Source: a virus. Taken from it: a DNA stretch of 48,911 nt. The notes beneath the pieces were generated by a model, which worked only from the letters and a program-made list of their open reading frames with translations, was not told where the DNA came from and did no database searches. A program made the position numbers and the translations under genes. The stretch is taken from positions 1 to 48,911 of IMG/VR virus record IMGVR_UViG_3300021347_000003. One strand, written 5' to 3'. Shown one piece after another: positions 39,674-48,637 of the stretch (the stretch's first letter is position 1; every line of letters starts with the position of its first letter).

Positions 39674-42037
39674 TTATGAATTTCTGTTTGCTTGTCTAAT
39701 CTTTGCAGCTTCTAATTCATCTGCAAGTGCTGATGCATTTGTTACGCCTGGAATACGTGCAAGATTAGAAGAATTAGAATATGCTTCTCTATAAGCTTCT
39801 GTGTCACCATTTAAATCACGGAAGGAATTCACACGCTGCATAGCCCTCTGTGTCATCTGCTGTACACGGAATATCTGTTCCTCGTATCGACCACGCTGTG
39901 CTACAGGCAATGCTTCATACTCATTCTTATTGAGAAGCTTTACACCATGTGACTGTGCTATATTTTTCATAATCTCTACAGATATGTTATTTTCAAGTAG
40001 CTTACCAGAATCATCTGTAATTTTTATAGAGCCATCGTCACGCGCTTCCATGATTGTCAGTGATGGATTATTTTGATACATTCTCATGGCTGTATCCATA
40101 GCCATTGCTTCTTGTAATCCAATCAATGCTTGTGTAGCACGAGTTGAACCAATTCCAGAGTCATTAATTACAGCAACGTAATCTAGCACAATTTTCAAGT
40201 CTTGGTCAGATAGCCTTGGGTCTTCAAACAACTGGTCTTTTGCTGTAGAAATCAAAGGAATTGTAGCTTGACGCATCTGTGTAATTTCTTGTGTTTCAGT
40301 TTCAAACCCTGGGATTGTTGTTCCAAGCACAGAATTAGCAATATCTACAGTATCTTGTGTACGCATAATGATGTCGCCCACAATGTTAAATCCATTTGGA
40401 TTTCTTGCGGTAAGTTGTATTGCATTACCGATATCCATAGAACGTGCATTATTAGTACCGATTTTTGTAATGTTAAGTGCTTTAGTTTTAGGACGGGGTT
40501 CTACAAAACCACCAGATGAGACAATTGGTGCACGTTGTAAAGTAACTGTGCCATTTGGCCCCACCATGGGAACCATTGCTATACCATCTTGGGTTGTTAA
40601 TCCACCAGCTGCAACAAATGACCCAGCTCTAGACCTGACTTCATCTTCATTCTGACTTGGGTCTACTCGCATACTTTCCGCAACTATTGATTCAACCTTT
40701 TCTTGGAACACGCTCATTTTATCTGCACCAGCTTCTGGTACTTTAGGAATGAAGTCAGTGGTCAAGGAGTTTTCAATAGCATTGAAAATAGTATCGTCTT
40801 TGGTTTTTGTAGCTATTGCTAGCTGTTGTGGCATAGCAAAAATTAGTTCTAGCTGGTCTGAAGTATATTTATCAGAATGCTCTCTAGCATGTTTAACAGT
40901 TTCTTCAACTAGCTTTGATATATGACCATAGCGTGTATCAGTTACTGTCCCTGCACCCAGCAGTTTCCTACCTTTAATAACTAGGCTATTTACAGTATCT
41001 GCAACGCCCTCTTTAGCCGCATACCCTGGAACGGTAGCCGCGTCATACATATGCTTAGTAAGTTCTGTTGATATTGTTGATAGCTGGTCACGTGTACCCT
41101 GCGACAGCTTATCATCAGAAATACCTGCTGAAATAGCTGAGATGCTAGTCCCATGTACCTCCTGAAAGAAACCCTTTAAGTCAGGGGGCATCATTGTGGT
41201 TAGAGCAAAGTTTTGTAACTGAGATACTTCAGCACCACCGGTACCGTCTACAGAGAACGTTTCGTAATCTTTCATAACTTTTGCAGCCAACTCACGACCT
41301 GTAACGGTTGTACCATCTGGCATTTGTATGTTTTCCATACGTAGAAAATCAGGCTTAGTTATTACATTTAGAACGCTACTTTGTTTAGCATCAACTACTT
41401 CTTTGTATTTATCTGTCGGAGCAATAGCTAAAGCTGCTGTTGGGTCTGCACGTGTAGGCATTGTACCAGCAATAACTTTACGATACTGTTCAATTGACAT
41501 ACCCAGCCTTTTTGCAGCTCTTTGCTCAATTTCTTCTTCATTAGCGCCACCAAATAAACGACCCATAAAAGAATCAAAGCCAGCATCAGGTTTTACAGGT
41601 GCTTCCGCCGCAGCTAATGCAGCTTCAGTTTGTGCCATATCTGGAGTTTCCACGACAGTCTGTGCAGTGGACTTCAACGGCTTAATAGAGAGTTTATCTC
41701 TATTATTTAAATAAAAATCAATAGGGTCTTTGCCGCCTGATAAATTAATAAGGCTACGCGCTATGCTATTTAGTTCATCTTGGCTAGCGTTTTGTATAAA
41801 TTCATCATCCTGTACAGATAATGCCTGTGCAATGTTGTCAATTTTTTTACTTTCAGCATTATAAGCATTTATACCGTCATCGTATGCCTTCTTTTTAGCG
41901 CCAAAACCCTGAACTCGTGATTGAATCCCTTCTTCGTCACGAACAGCATTAGCCTGTATAATATCAGTAGCAGTATCCAAGCTACCACGTAGAAAAGCAC
42001 CTGATGTGCCCCGCATCAATCCACCAAGAAATGCCAT
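39674..42037 (-). CDS. Internal virion protein, 787 aa
   Basis: 787 aa. The N-terminal 25 residues are Gly-rich and hydrophobic (MAFLGGLMRGTSGAFLRG), then a helical, Ala/Asp/Gln-rich body without Cys motifs. Its start follows the stop of the 183-aa gene by TAATG. Probably an ejected or core protein like those next to it. Confidence 0.65.
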   Translation of the reverse strand: MAFLGGLMRGTSGAFLRGSLDTATDIIQANAVRDEEGIQSRVQGFGAKKKAYDDGINAYNAESKKIDNIAQALSVQDDEFIQNASQDELNSIARSLINLSGGKDPIDFYLNNRDKLSIKPLKSTAQTVVETPDMAQTEAALAAAEAPVKPDAGFDSFMGRLFGGANEEEIEQRAAKRLGMSIEQYRKVIAGTMPTRADPTAALAIAPTDKYKEVVDAKQSSVLNVITKPDFLRMENIQMPDGTTVTGRELAAKVMKDYETFSVDGTGGAEVSQLQNFALTTMMPPDLKGFFQEVHGTSISAISAGISDDKLSQGTRDQLSTISTELTKHMYDAATVPGYAAKEGVADTVNSLVIKGRKLLGAGTVTDTRYGHISKLVEETVKHAREHSDKYTSDQLELIFAMPQQLAIATKTKDDTIFNAIENSLTTDFIPKVPEAGADKMSVFQEKVESIVAESMRVDPSQNEDEVRSRAGSFVAAGGLTTQDGIAMVPMVGPNGTVTLQRAPIVSSGGFVEPRPKTKALNITKIGTNNARSMDIGNAIQLTARNPNGFNIVGDIIMRTQDTVDIANSVLGTTIPGFETETQEITQMRQATIPLISTAKDQLFEDPRLSDQDLKIVLDYVAVINDSGIGSTRATQALIGLQEAMAMDTAMRMYQNNPSLTIMEARDDGSIKITDDSGKLLENNISVEIMKNIAQSHGVKLLNKNEYEALPVAQRGRYEEQIFRVQQMTQRAMQRVNSFRDLNGDTEAYREAYSNSSNLARIPGVTNASALADELEAAKIRQANRNS

Positions 42038-42588
42038 TATACAATTTCCTCCACAACTTCTTCTTCAACCTTCGGAGGAGCCATAAGACCACCGGAGCGT
42101 TCAGCTTTAATCTCTTCAATCTTTTCTTCGACTTCTGGCATGAATGTAGCATCTCGCGCTTTAATTGATTCTTTTAATTCCACTGCGTTCCTAATAGAAT
42201 CACTAACACCAGTCTTTTCACCAACTTTGTAATCAATCTCTGCTTCTTCAGCGATAGCCATAATGAGCATACCCAGCTCTTCACCAACTAGAATACCTAG
42301 GTCTGGTGTGTACAAACCCTCTGAGAAACCATGCATAATCATTGATGTAACAATAGTTGTTACGGGAATACCGGACTCCAGCATGGCAAATAGCCCAAAC
42401 AGTGTGTCTTCATTATCAAATTTATCAAAGTAATAATCCATGACTTCATCATTAGTCGTGAACATAGCAGGGCTTTCCCATGGATAAGCCTTGGGTTCTT
42501 TCGTCAATGATTGCCCCGGAATAGCAACGTCAAAACGAGAGCGTTCCGTTCCAGAAGGCATAGTGAGGTTTTCGGGTATTTCAATCAT
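42037..42588 (-). CDS. Small structural-operon protein, 183 aa
   Basis: 183 aa, acidic, with a predicted helical centre (LFAMLESGIPVTTIVTSMI) and a Glu/Val-rich C-terminus (KVEEEVVEEIV). No known domain. Between the internal proteins, linked by TAATG. Possibly virion assembly; function unknown. Confidence 0.6.
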   Translation of the reverse strand: MIEIPENLTMPSGTERSRFDVAIPGQSLTKEPKAYPWESPAMFTTNDEVMDYYFDKFDNEDTLFGLFAMLESGIPVTTIVTSMIMHGFSEGLYTPDLGILVGEELGMLIMAIAEEAEIDYKVGEKTGVSDSIRNAVELKESIKARDATFMPEVEEKIEEIKAERSGGLMAPPKVEEEVVEEIV

Positions 42589-42590
42589 AT

Positions 42591-42881
42591 TTATGCCTTT
42601 GTAATTTTAGCTTCTTTAACTTTTTCTTTGTTTTGTCGCAACATTCGTGCTAATGTTGACTTCAGAATAGAATCCGCACCAGGAGTTGATGCCATAGTAA
42701 CTGGAGCTGCACGAGATTGACTGGCCTGTGAACCACGACGCCCAACAGCACGTTTGTAGCCACCCAGGTTTAGCTGCGGTGTTTGTTGTGCTGGTGTAGC
42801 TTGCGCTCTAGCGCCGCTTTTTCCACTACCACCAAGTAAATTCATTGCTAAATTAGCGCCAAATGTTGCCCAAAAACTCAT
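42591..42881 (-). CDS. Small basic structural-operon protein, 96 aa
   Basis: 96 aa with a short hydrophobic N-terminus (MSFWATFGANLAMNLLGG) and a basic, Ser/Gln/Ala-rich remainder. The layout resembles podovirus internal proteins of the gp14 class, which are membrane-contacting. Function inferred. Confidence 0.55.
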   Translation of the reverse strand: MSFWATFGANLAMNLLGGSGKSGARAQATPAQQTPQLNLGGYKRAVGRRGSQASQSRAAPVTMASTPGADSILKSTLARMLRQNKEKVKEAKITKA

Positions 42882-42893
42882 CAGTAACTCCTA

Positions 42894-45140
42894 TTATCCG
42901 TATTTTGCACCGATGTATGATGCTCCAATTGTAGTCAGAAAACTACCAATAGATGATGCGGTGCTTTGGTCTAGATATTTATCTTGATTTTCTCTATTTA
43001 CATCAGCTTCTAGAACTGCCATAGCCATATTAAAAGCACGGTCATGTGCATTTTCAGCAGATGAATATGCATAATCAGCTTCATCACGGAACTGTTGCCA
43101 TACATTATTTAGTGCTGTGTTTGAAATTGCTAAGTAATTAGCAGCATTAACTTGGTTAGCCGCATTTTGTTGTGCTGTATTTGCAGTATTAACTTCACGA
43201 CGCCATTGTACATTACTTTGCTCAATAGCTAAAGCATTTTGTGCATTAAATTGTTCTCTTTGATTCTGCATTGTTGCAGTAAATTGTTGCATAGCGTTGC
43301 TTTGCCCAGCATTAAATTGTGAAGAGGCGCTAGCTGCTGCGGCATTGTACTTATTAATATCTTGCGTAAGATTAGCAAAAAACTGGTTAGTTTGGTTTGC
43401 ACTCGTTGCATTAAATTGTTGTGCTGCATTTTGGGCAGCTTGGTCAGATAGCATAGCTTGTTGTTGCGCTTGTTGATTTATTACTGCTGACTGTTGTGCA
43501 TTAGACATATTAGCCATGTCCATCTGCATAAAGCTTTGTGCATTTTGCACAGCCGCTTGTTGGCGAGTATTAAGATTCGCCATGTCCATCTGTGCCATAG
43601 TTGCCGCGTTAGCCAAAGCTGCGGCCTGTGTGTTAGACAGATTACTAAGATTAAGTGTTTCCACCATCTTAGAATTAGCAAATACGCGTTGTTGTTCTTG
43701 TGTAAACGTCATATTTGCTGCTTCGGCAAATCTTTCAGCGTTGAGGATGTTAGTCTGCTGTTGGTTGCTGAGTTCTTGTCCTGCCAAAGACGCATTAACT
43801 TGCATTTTAGCCAAGGCCATTTGTTGGCGATTTGACGTATTAGCTAAGTCAACATTCATATTATTCTGTGTATTAGCAAGCATAGCCTGCTGTTCGTTAG
43901 ACATAATCTGCGCTGCAGTTTTAAAATATGTCTGAGAATCTTGTGTAGCAATAGGAAGCGCCGCTTCCATAGCCGCTTGTGTAATTGCGGCACCTGCCAT
44001 AGACGATGCAGAAAGTCCGCGAGCTGCCATGGTAGCATCAGCGTTACGTATCGCACCTGCCGCCCATGAAGGGACTTGACCACCCGCAAACTGTGTAGAT
44101 AACCTAGCTAATTGCCCTTCTACAGTCATGTTCGGCGTTACTTGCATAGTCGCGCCTTGCGCGGTACTTACAAAACCAGATTGTGCCGCTTGATACGGGG
44201 TTAAAAATGCTGTATTAGCTGTAGCTGCTTGTGCTTGTTCTGGGGCTGTTACGGTGCGCCCTGTTAAAGGATTGATATTACCAGCAATTTGCCCTTGAGC
44301 TCCTTGAGCTTGCTGAGTTAGGGCTCCTTGCTGTGCCTGAACTTGTGCATCAGTAGATACTGTGCCCTGTGCAGTATTTACTTGGGGAGCATTTCCCATT
44401 GTTGCGGCGGCATATTGTTGTGCGGCTGTGGCTGCGGGTCCAACAGCTTGTGTAGCACTGGCCGCAGTTGTTGCAGGAGCAACTTGCCCTGTTACTTGTC
44501 CGGAAGTACCGGCAACTAATTCATCAGTACCTATAGTTTGAGTTTCTGGTAAATACAAACCCTGTTGAGGCATCAAAGGGTTAACTGATTGCTCACCCAT
44601 ATATTCATCAACAGCTCTAGGATTTGCTCCAGTGCCTACATTTGGTATTGTCATTTCTGGAACTCCTACTGGATTACTCGTACTGCCTGTACTTCCTGTA
44701 CTTGTACTGCCTGTACTTGTACTGCCTGTGCCACCCGTATTTGATGTTGGCTGAAAAGATTGCTGTGAGTAGCTAACAGGAACATAAGGTTGGGTTTGAG
44801 ATACGATTGCTCCTGTTCCTTGATTCCAATTAGGGTCGGTTTGTGCTGCTAGGGCTCTATTTGCAGCAGTATCTTGAGGAGAGCCTACTCGAACTATATA
44901 ATTCGAAGCGTCATCCGCACCTTCCATGCCCCAATTTTGATATGAATAATATTGATTTCCGCCCCTAGTCATGATATTGCCTTCGGGCATGGCGTCACCT
45001 TCAAAAGAAGGAATGCCCATTGGACCCGGCTCACCTGAACCGCCATACGCCTTTAGCAACTCACCTTCAGCAGGTGTAATGTAAGCAAGCAGATGGTCTT
45101 GACCTTTAATGTCGATATGGCGAGGAGGTGAATCAACCAT
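42894..45140 (-). CDS. Gln/Asn/Ala-repeat internal virion protein, 748 aa
   Basis: 748 aa. The first 90 residues look folded, then Ser/Thr/Gly linker repeats (STSTGSTGST) and Gln/Ala-rich low complexity, then from about residue 400 repeated helical units of the form NLSNTQAAALANAATMAQMD and NLNTRQQAAVQNAQSFMQMD. The C-terminal 40 residues are hydrophobic (ASSIGSFLTTIGASYIGAKY). Probably a core or ejection protein forming an alpha-helical tube. Confidence 0.65.
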   Translation of the reverse strand: MVDSPPRHIDIKGQDHLLAYITPAEGELLKAYGGSGEPGPMGIPSFEGDAMPEGNIMTRGGNQYYSYQNWGMEGADDASNYIVRVGSPQDTAANRALAAQTDPNWNQGTGAIVSQTQPYVPVSYSQQSFQPTSNTGGTGSTSTGSTSTGSTGSTSNPVGVPEMTIPNVGTGANPRAVDEYMGEQSVNPLMPQQGLYLPETQTIGTDELVAGTSGQVTGQVAPATTAASATQAVGPAATAAQQYAAATMGNAPQVNTAQGTVSTDAQVQAQQGALTQQAQGAQGQIAGNINPLTGRTVTAPEQAQAATANTAFLTPYQAAQSGFVSTAQGATMQVTPNMTVEGQLARLSTQFAGGQVPSWAAGAIRNADATMAARGLSASSMAGAAITQAAMEAALPIATQDSQTYFKTAAQIMSNEQQAMLANTQNNMNVDLANTSNRQQMALAKMQVNASLAGQELSNQQQTNILNAERFAEAANMTFTQEQQRVFANSKMVETLNLSNLSNTQAAALANAATMAQMDMANLNTRQQAAVQNAQSFMQMDMANMSNAQQSAVINQQAQQQAMLSDQAAQNAAQQFNATSANQTNQFFANLTQDINKYNAAAASASSQFNAGQSNAMQQFTATMQNQREQFNAQNALAIEQSNVQWRREVNTANTAQQNAANQVNAANYLAISNTALNNVWQQFRDEADYAYSSAENAHDRAFNMAMAVLEADVNRENQDKYLDQSTASSIGSFLTTIGASYIGAKYG
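44670..44735 (-). repeat. Tandem Ser-Thr-Gly codon repeats
   Basis: Short repeats of the GTACAGGCAGTACAAG type encode Ser/Thr/Gly units in the linker of the 748-aa protein. Such tracts can vary in copy number. Confidence 0.7.
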
Positions 45141-45143
45141 CTA

Positions 45144-45368
45144 CTAATCCCTACTTAATACACGGTCTAACTTGTCTTCTACACGATGTAATGCTTCCAT
45201 AACACGGCTCATGTCTTCTCGCACTTCAGTACGTGTCACATACTCTTCACGTGTTCTATTCATTAATATATCCATGCGCTTAATCTCTTTAGCTATGCCA
45301 GCAAGAAACCAAGCACCGCCCATGACTACTATACCGATTAGGGTGTCTATGATATGCACTAAGTCCAT
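45144..45368 (-). CDS. Small membrane/coiled-coil protein, 74 aa
   Basis: 74 aa: an N-terminal transmembrane helix (residues 5-25, GIVVMGGAWFLAGIA), then a charged coiled coil (EIKRMDILMNRTREEYVTRT). It follows the 748-aa gene's upstream neighbour by overlap. The layout suits an envelope-spanning assembly or spanin-like protein. Function unknown. Confidence 0.6.
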   Translation of the reverse strand: MDLVHIIDTLIGIVVMGGAWFLAGIAKEIKRMDILMNRTREEYVTRTEVREDMSRVMEALHRVEDKLDRVLSRD

Positions 45369-45574
45369 CAGTCAGCATCTGCTATGGTTAAGGTTCCAGC
45401 AGCTACTTGGCGCAGGATTTCTGCGTAGTGGCGGTTGGCTGGGTCTAGGGGTACAATCATTTCAGTGCCATCAATGGTGGCTACAACTCCTTCATTAATT
45501 CCGTCAGCAGATACAGAACCATCATCCTTATCAATAATTATTCCTTGAAAATACTTTGCATTAATAATAACCAT
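45368..45574 (-). CDS. Small protein before fibre genes, 68 aa
   Basis: From the ATG at 45574, 68 aa. A beta-rich protein (MVIINAKYFQGIIIDKDDGS, then IVPLDPANRHYAEI) resembling small marine phage proteins found between tail-fibre genes. Begins one base after the previous stop. Function unknown. Confidence 0.55.
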   Translation of the reverse strand: MVIINAKYFQGIIIDKDDGSVSADGINEGVVATIDGTEMIVPLDPANRHYAEILRQVAAGTLTIADAD

Positions 45575-45575
45575 T

Positions 45576-46628
45576 TTATAACTCCGCATCTGCTTTAAAA
45601 TCATTTACAAAAATTCCCTGACTAGCAGACCAGTTATTAGCACTATTATAAATGTGTACATTGTTTGAACTTGTAGTGGCTAAAGCAAGTGTACCGCCAT
45701 TTCCACTTTGCGCACTAAGAGTTCCTGATACTGTTGGCGTGGCTCTCATTTTAGGTGTAAACTGCACTGTACCAGAACTTGCAACAGCGTAATTTCCAGA
45801 ACCAAGATTGTAACCTAGATGACAAGAATCGGACTGAAAGTACCTTCTGCATTTTTCTAACGTAGTTCCAAAGTTCTCATGTTCAAACGGCGTGGCTACA
45901 TCTCCGATTTCAAGCTGGACTTGGGATAAGTAAAAGTTATTACTTGTGCTATCCATCCAGTTTACTTGATTAGATGTACTGTAATGATTTGAATTAGAAG
46001 ACCAAGTATTATTTGTTCCACCAGCGTAAGTTGAACCCCAAGCAAGCCCAAATATAACCATCATACCTTCCGCGTTGTTGTTGTCTATTGCCCCTCCTGA
46101 TGCAGTAATCAGTGATGTTCCCCCAGCAGTAGGGGTTACTGTAATTGTTTTCTTTTCCCAAGTGTTAGCACTGTCAATTGTGTACTCAACAGGAATTACA
46201 GAGATTGTATTATCACTCTTATATAGAGTTATTACATATGTCCCAGTTTTATTAGACTTTACCCAAAACGACAATGTAACAGTTTTAGCAGAAGATGTTC
46301 CGTATAATAAAGACTGTAAATTTTGTGCCTCTATACTTTGAGACAAGAAAAGATACTGTCCCGCAGCAACACTTGTATCTGCTGTAGTTACTGCCATTTT
46401 CAGCGAGTTGCCTGTTCCAAAAGGATTATCTGTTGACTGCTCAATGGTAAAAGCCCCATCGTTACTTTTATGTGTCTTAAATCGGTCGATTGTGTAATAT
46501 CCTGAACCAACAGCCGTAGCACCTGTGGCTCTCTGTGACACTTGCATATCGCCATTGATTATAAAATTCTTATTACCCTGCGCCTGACCTGAACCAATCA
46601 GCGCGGCTAATTCTGCTGCTTTACTCAT
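45576..46628 (-). CDS. Tail-fibre / receptor-binding protein
   Basis: 350 aa from the ATG at 46628, which overlaps the previous stop (ATGA); a longer start is less likely. The product begins SKAAELAALIGSGQAQGNKN, then carbohydrate-module-like beta sheets (FIINGDMQVSQRATG, YYTIDRFKTHK), consistent with a receptor-binding tip. Role: host surface recognition, inferred from position and fold style. Confidence 0.7.
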   Translation of the reverse strand: MSKAAELAALIGSGQAQGNKNFIINGDMQVSQRATGATAVGSGYYTIDRFKTHKSNDGAFTIEQSTDNPFGTGNSLKMAVTTADTSVAAGQYLFLSQSIEAQNLQSLLYGTSSAKTVTLSFWVKSNKTGTYVITLYKSDNTISVIPVEYTIDSANTWEKKTITVTPTAGGTSLITASGGAIDNNNAEGMMVIFGLAWGSTYAGGTNNTWSSNSNHYSTSNQVNWMDSTSNNFYLSQVQLEIGDVATPFEHENFGTTLEKCRRYFQSDSCHLGYNLGSGNYAVASSGTVQFTPKMRATPTVSGTLSAQSGNGGTLALATTSSNNVHIYNSANNWSASQGIFVNDFKADAEL

Positions 46629-46993
46629 GCGAGGTCTCCATGTACTGAACAGTAACATCGTCCAGTGTCACCTAAAGTTCCAGATGCATTTGACGTATTT
46701 ATTGGCATTTTATTCGCAGCACCAGAATTGCTATCCCAGCATTGGTAACTGTTGCTACTTCTCATATGCATACCTTGATTTGCCGCTAGTGCGTTTGTCA
46801 AAATTGGTTCATAATTTCCTGTACCCAAATCCGTAACTGATGACACGTTTAGTGAGTATCCAGAAATTGCAACTGTTCCACTGCCATTAAATCTAACGTG
46901 CGCCTTTGCTGTACCCTCTGCAACATACTCCATACCCACGCTGTTGTTCCCAGCGGCATCCTTCAGGGTGTTTACTCTAAGTTCGCTTGCCAT
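46625..46993 (-). CDS. Tail-fibre mini-protein 3
   Basis: 122 aa. It starts with ASELRVNTLKDAAGNNS and ends CSVHGDLA. The N-terminal block and the GDLA end are shared with the two preceding genes, so these are paralogues with a common coiled or beta anchor and variable middle. The set may be modular receptor-binding parts. Linked to neighbours by ATG/TAA overlap. Confidence 0.7.
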   Translation of the reverse strand: MASELRVNTLKDAAGNNSVGMEYVAEGTAKAHVRFNGSGTVAISGYSLNVSSVTDLGTGNYEPILTNALAANQGMHMRSSNSYQCWDSNSGAANKMPINTSNASGTLGDTGRCYCSVHGDLA

Positions 46994-47379
46994 TATGCTA
47001 GGTCTCCGTGTGAAAGAACAAAAACTCTGCTTTCATCCGCAGCGGAGTGTGAGGAGTTGTAAGTTCCAATTAATACAGTAGAAGCTGAACCACCACCCCT
47101 GTTATTGGCGTGATAAGCACCCGAACAAGTTGTGTGAGACCCTTCATTTGCGGAGTATGGGTTGGTCATATTTACCGTATACTGACCTGTTCCATCATCT
47201 GCGACACTTGCTTGATTGAAGCTGTCAACACCAGCAAAACTAGAACCATTAAAACGTGACCATACCTTACACAACCCCTGCTGAAGATTAGTTGTGGTTG
47301 AGTTGCCTTCGCCAGTAACGCTAATAGAGCCAGCGGTGGTTACACCTGTTAGTGCATCTACTTTAAGTAAACTAGCCAT
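46993..47379 (-). CDS. Tail-fibre mini-protein 2
   Basis: 128 aa with ASLLKVDALTGVTTAGS at the start and VLSHGDLA at the end. The middle (VWSRFNGSSFAGVDSFN, VNMTNPYSANEG) is a beta-repeat like that of its paralogues. Gene boundaries overlap by one base. Role inferred: host contact. Confidence 0.7.
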   Translation of the reverse strand: MASLLKVDALTGVTTAGSISVTGEGNSTTTNLQQGLCKVWSRFNGSSFAGVDSFNQASVADDGTGQYTVNMTNPYSANEGSHTTCSGAYHANNRGGGSASTVLIGTYNSSHSAADESRVFVLSHGDLA

Positions 47380-47789
47380 TATGCGAGGTCTCCTGCTACT
47401 AGTACTTGCATAAAGTTATCTACATATGCGCTACCATTATAGCTATAAGTAGTTACCCCAGTAGCTCCAGCCCAATCACAGAAAGAAGAGGTAGTGCCTA
47501 CACTACGCATTGACGCAACTGGTGTGAAAACACTTGCAGTAAATGGATTAGTAAAGTTATGCGTTTGTTGTCCTGTACCCACATCAGTTAAAGATGCAAT
47601 ATTAAATCTTTCATAAAAATCAGTACCAGCACTATTTGTATTACTTCTCGCTTTTAAAAGACATGGGATTATATCTTGCGAAGCATTACCACCATCTGAC
47701 ACATAGGTAGATGTATTAGCCACCTTGACATTTGTACCGCCAGAGCCAGCCTTATCTACAATGGTATCTACATTTAACTGACTGGTCAT
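47379..47789 (-). CDS. Tail-fibre mini-protein 1
   Basis: From the ATG at 47789, which overlaps the upstream stop (ATGA), 136 aa. TSQLNVDTIVDKAGSGGTN is the usual N-terminal motif of these proteins; the end is QVLVAGDLA. Central FNIASLTDVGTGQQTHNFTN matches the pattern in its paralogues. Role inferred: tail fibre or receptor contact. Confidence 0.7.
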   Translation of the reverse strand: MTSQLNVDTIVDKAGSGGTNVKVANTSTYVSDGGNASQDIIPCLLKARSNTNSAGTDFYERFNIASLTDVGTGQQTHNFTNPFTASVFTPVASMRSVGTTSSFCDWAGATGVTTYSYNGSAYVDNFMQVLVAGDLA

Positions 47790-48247
47790 ACGATACTCCA
47801 ATATCCGTTAACAGTGACGGTGGCATTGTCCTGTGTGATAGGGCCAGCCGATACGCCATTCTCATCGCTGTCAATCGTGATGTCTGCTGTGATGGTCTGC
47901 CCATTCAAACGGATGATGCTGTCATTGCCCTTGAATGGATAGCGTGTGTCAGCCTCTGCTTTGGTGTAGCTGTTGGCTACAGAGAATGTGTCATAGATAA
48001 TCATCTCAACTACGTCATTGAGGGATGCCCCTGTGACCAGTACCATTGTTGTACCTGTCGTGGCTGTATAGTCTGTACCGGGTTTGAGTAGGACACCATT
48101 CTGATACACGTCCATGTACAGGCTATCCTGATAGGTCAGTACCTTTGCATCTTGGTCACTGCCACTAAAGCTAGTCTGTCCTGCTGTCGCCTGATATACA
48201 AAACGATTGCGAACTCCTACTGATGGGGATTTACCTATGTATGGCAT
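47786..48247 (-). CDS. Tail-fibre protein with coil-like repeats
   Basis: 153 aa beginning MPYIGKSPSVGVRNRFVYQA. The middle (QNGVLLKPGTDYTATTG) and VANSYTKAEADTRYP look like the helical/beta-prism stretches of T7-like and marine phage tail fibres. Followed by the mini-fibre paralogues. Role: fibre shaft or adaptor, inferred. Confidence 0.75.
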   Translation of the reverse strand: MPYIGKSPSVGVRNRFVYQATAGQTSFSGSDQDAKVLTYQDSLYMDVYQNGVLLKPGTDYTATTGTTMVLVTGASLNDVVEMIIYDTFSVANSYTKAEADTRYPFKGNDSIIRLNGQTITADITIDSDENGVSAGPITQDNATVTVNGYWSIV

Positions 48248-48256
48248 CGTTCTTCC

Positions 48257-48637
48257 TTATGGTTTCGTAGGCCAAGTGACATCATCTAGTGATGTGGCAC
48301 TGTCTGTGATGTCTCGTAGGGCTTGGCGGTATGTTGTCTGGGCAGATGTCATGGTTAGGTCTGATGATGCCCACCAATCCGTTTCTGCAATTAATCGGTC
48401 ACGTTCTGCGCGGAGCAAACGCATAGGCTCTGCATTAACAAGTTCCGTTTTCTTAGCTGACACCTGTGACCAAGTTACACCAAAGTCGCTTGGTGTGGAT
48501 GATTCAATAGCACTACCATTAGAGTCAGCACCAGTAACCTTACGGAACATCTGATTAAACTGAGCCTCCGTAGTTGGCTCACCACGAAGTACCCATTCGG
48601 TGATGCCTAGTTCAGTTAGTGCGTCTGTTACATTCAT
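48257..48637 (-). CDS. Tail-assembly chaperone-like protein
   Basis: 126 aa. LLRAERDRLIAETDWWASSD, then TYRQALRDITDSA and VTWPTKP at the C-terminus match the tail-fibre assembly chaperone pattern (PF16778-like). Role: helps fold or trimerise fibres. Found beside the fibre genes, as usual. Confidence 0.8.
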   Translation of the reverse strand: MNVTDALTELGITEWVLRGEPTTEAQFNQMFRKVTGADSNGSAIESSTPSDFGVTWSQVSAKKTELVNAEPMRLLRAERDRLIAETDWWASSDLTMTSAQTTYRQALRDITDSATSLDDVTWPTKP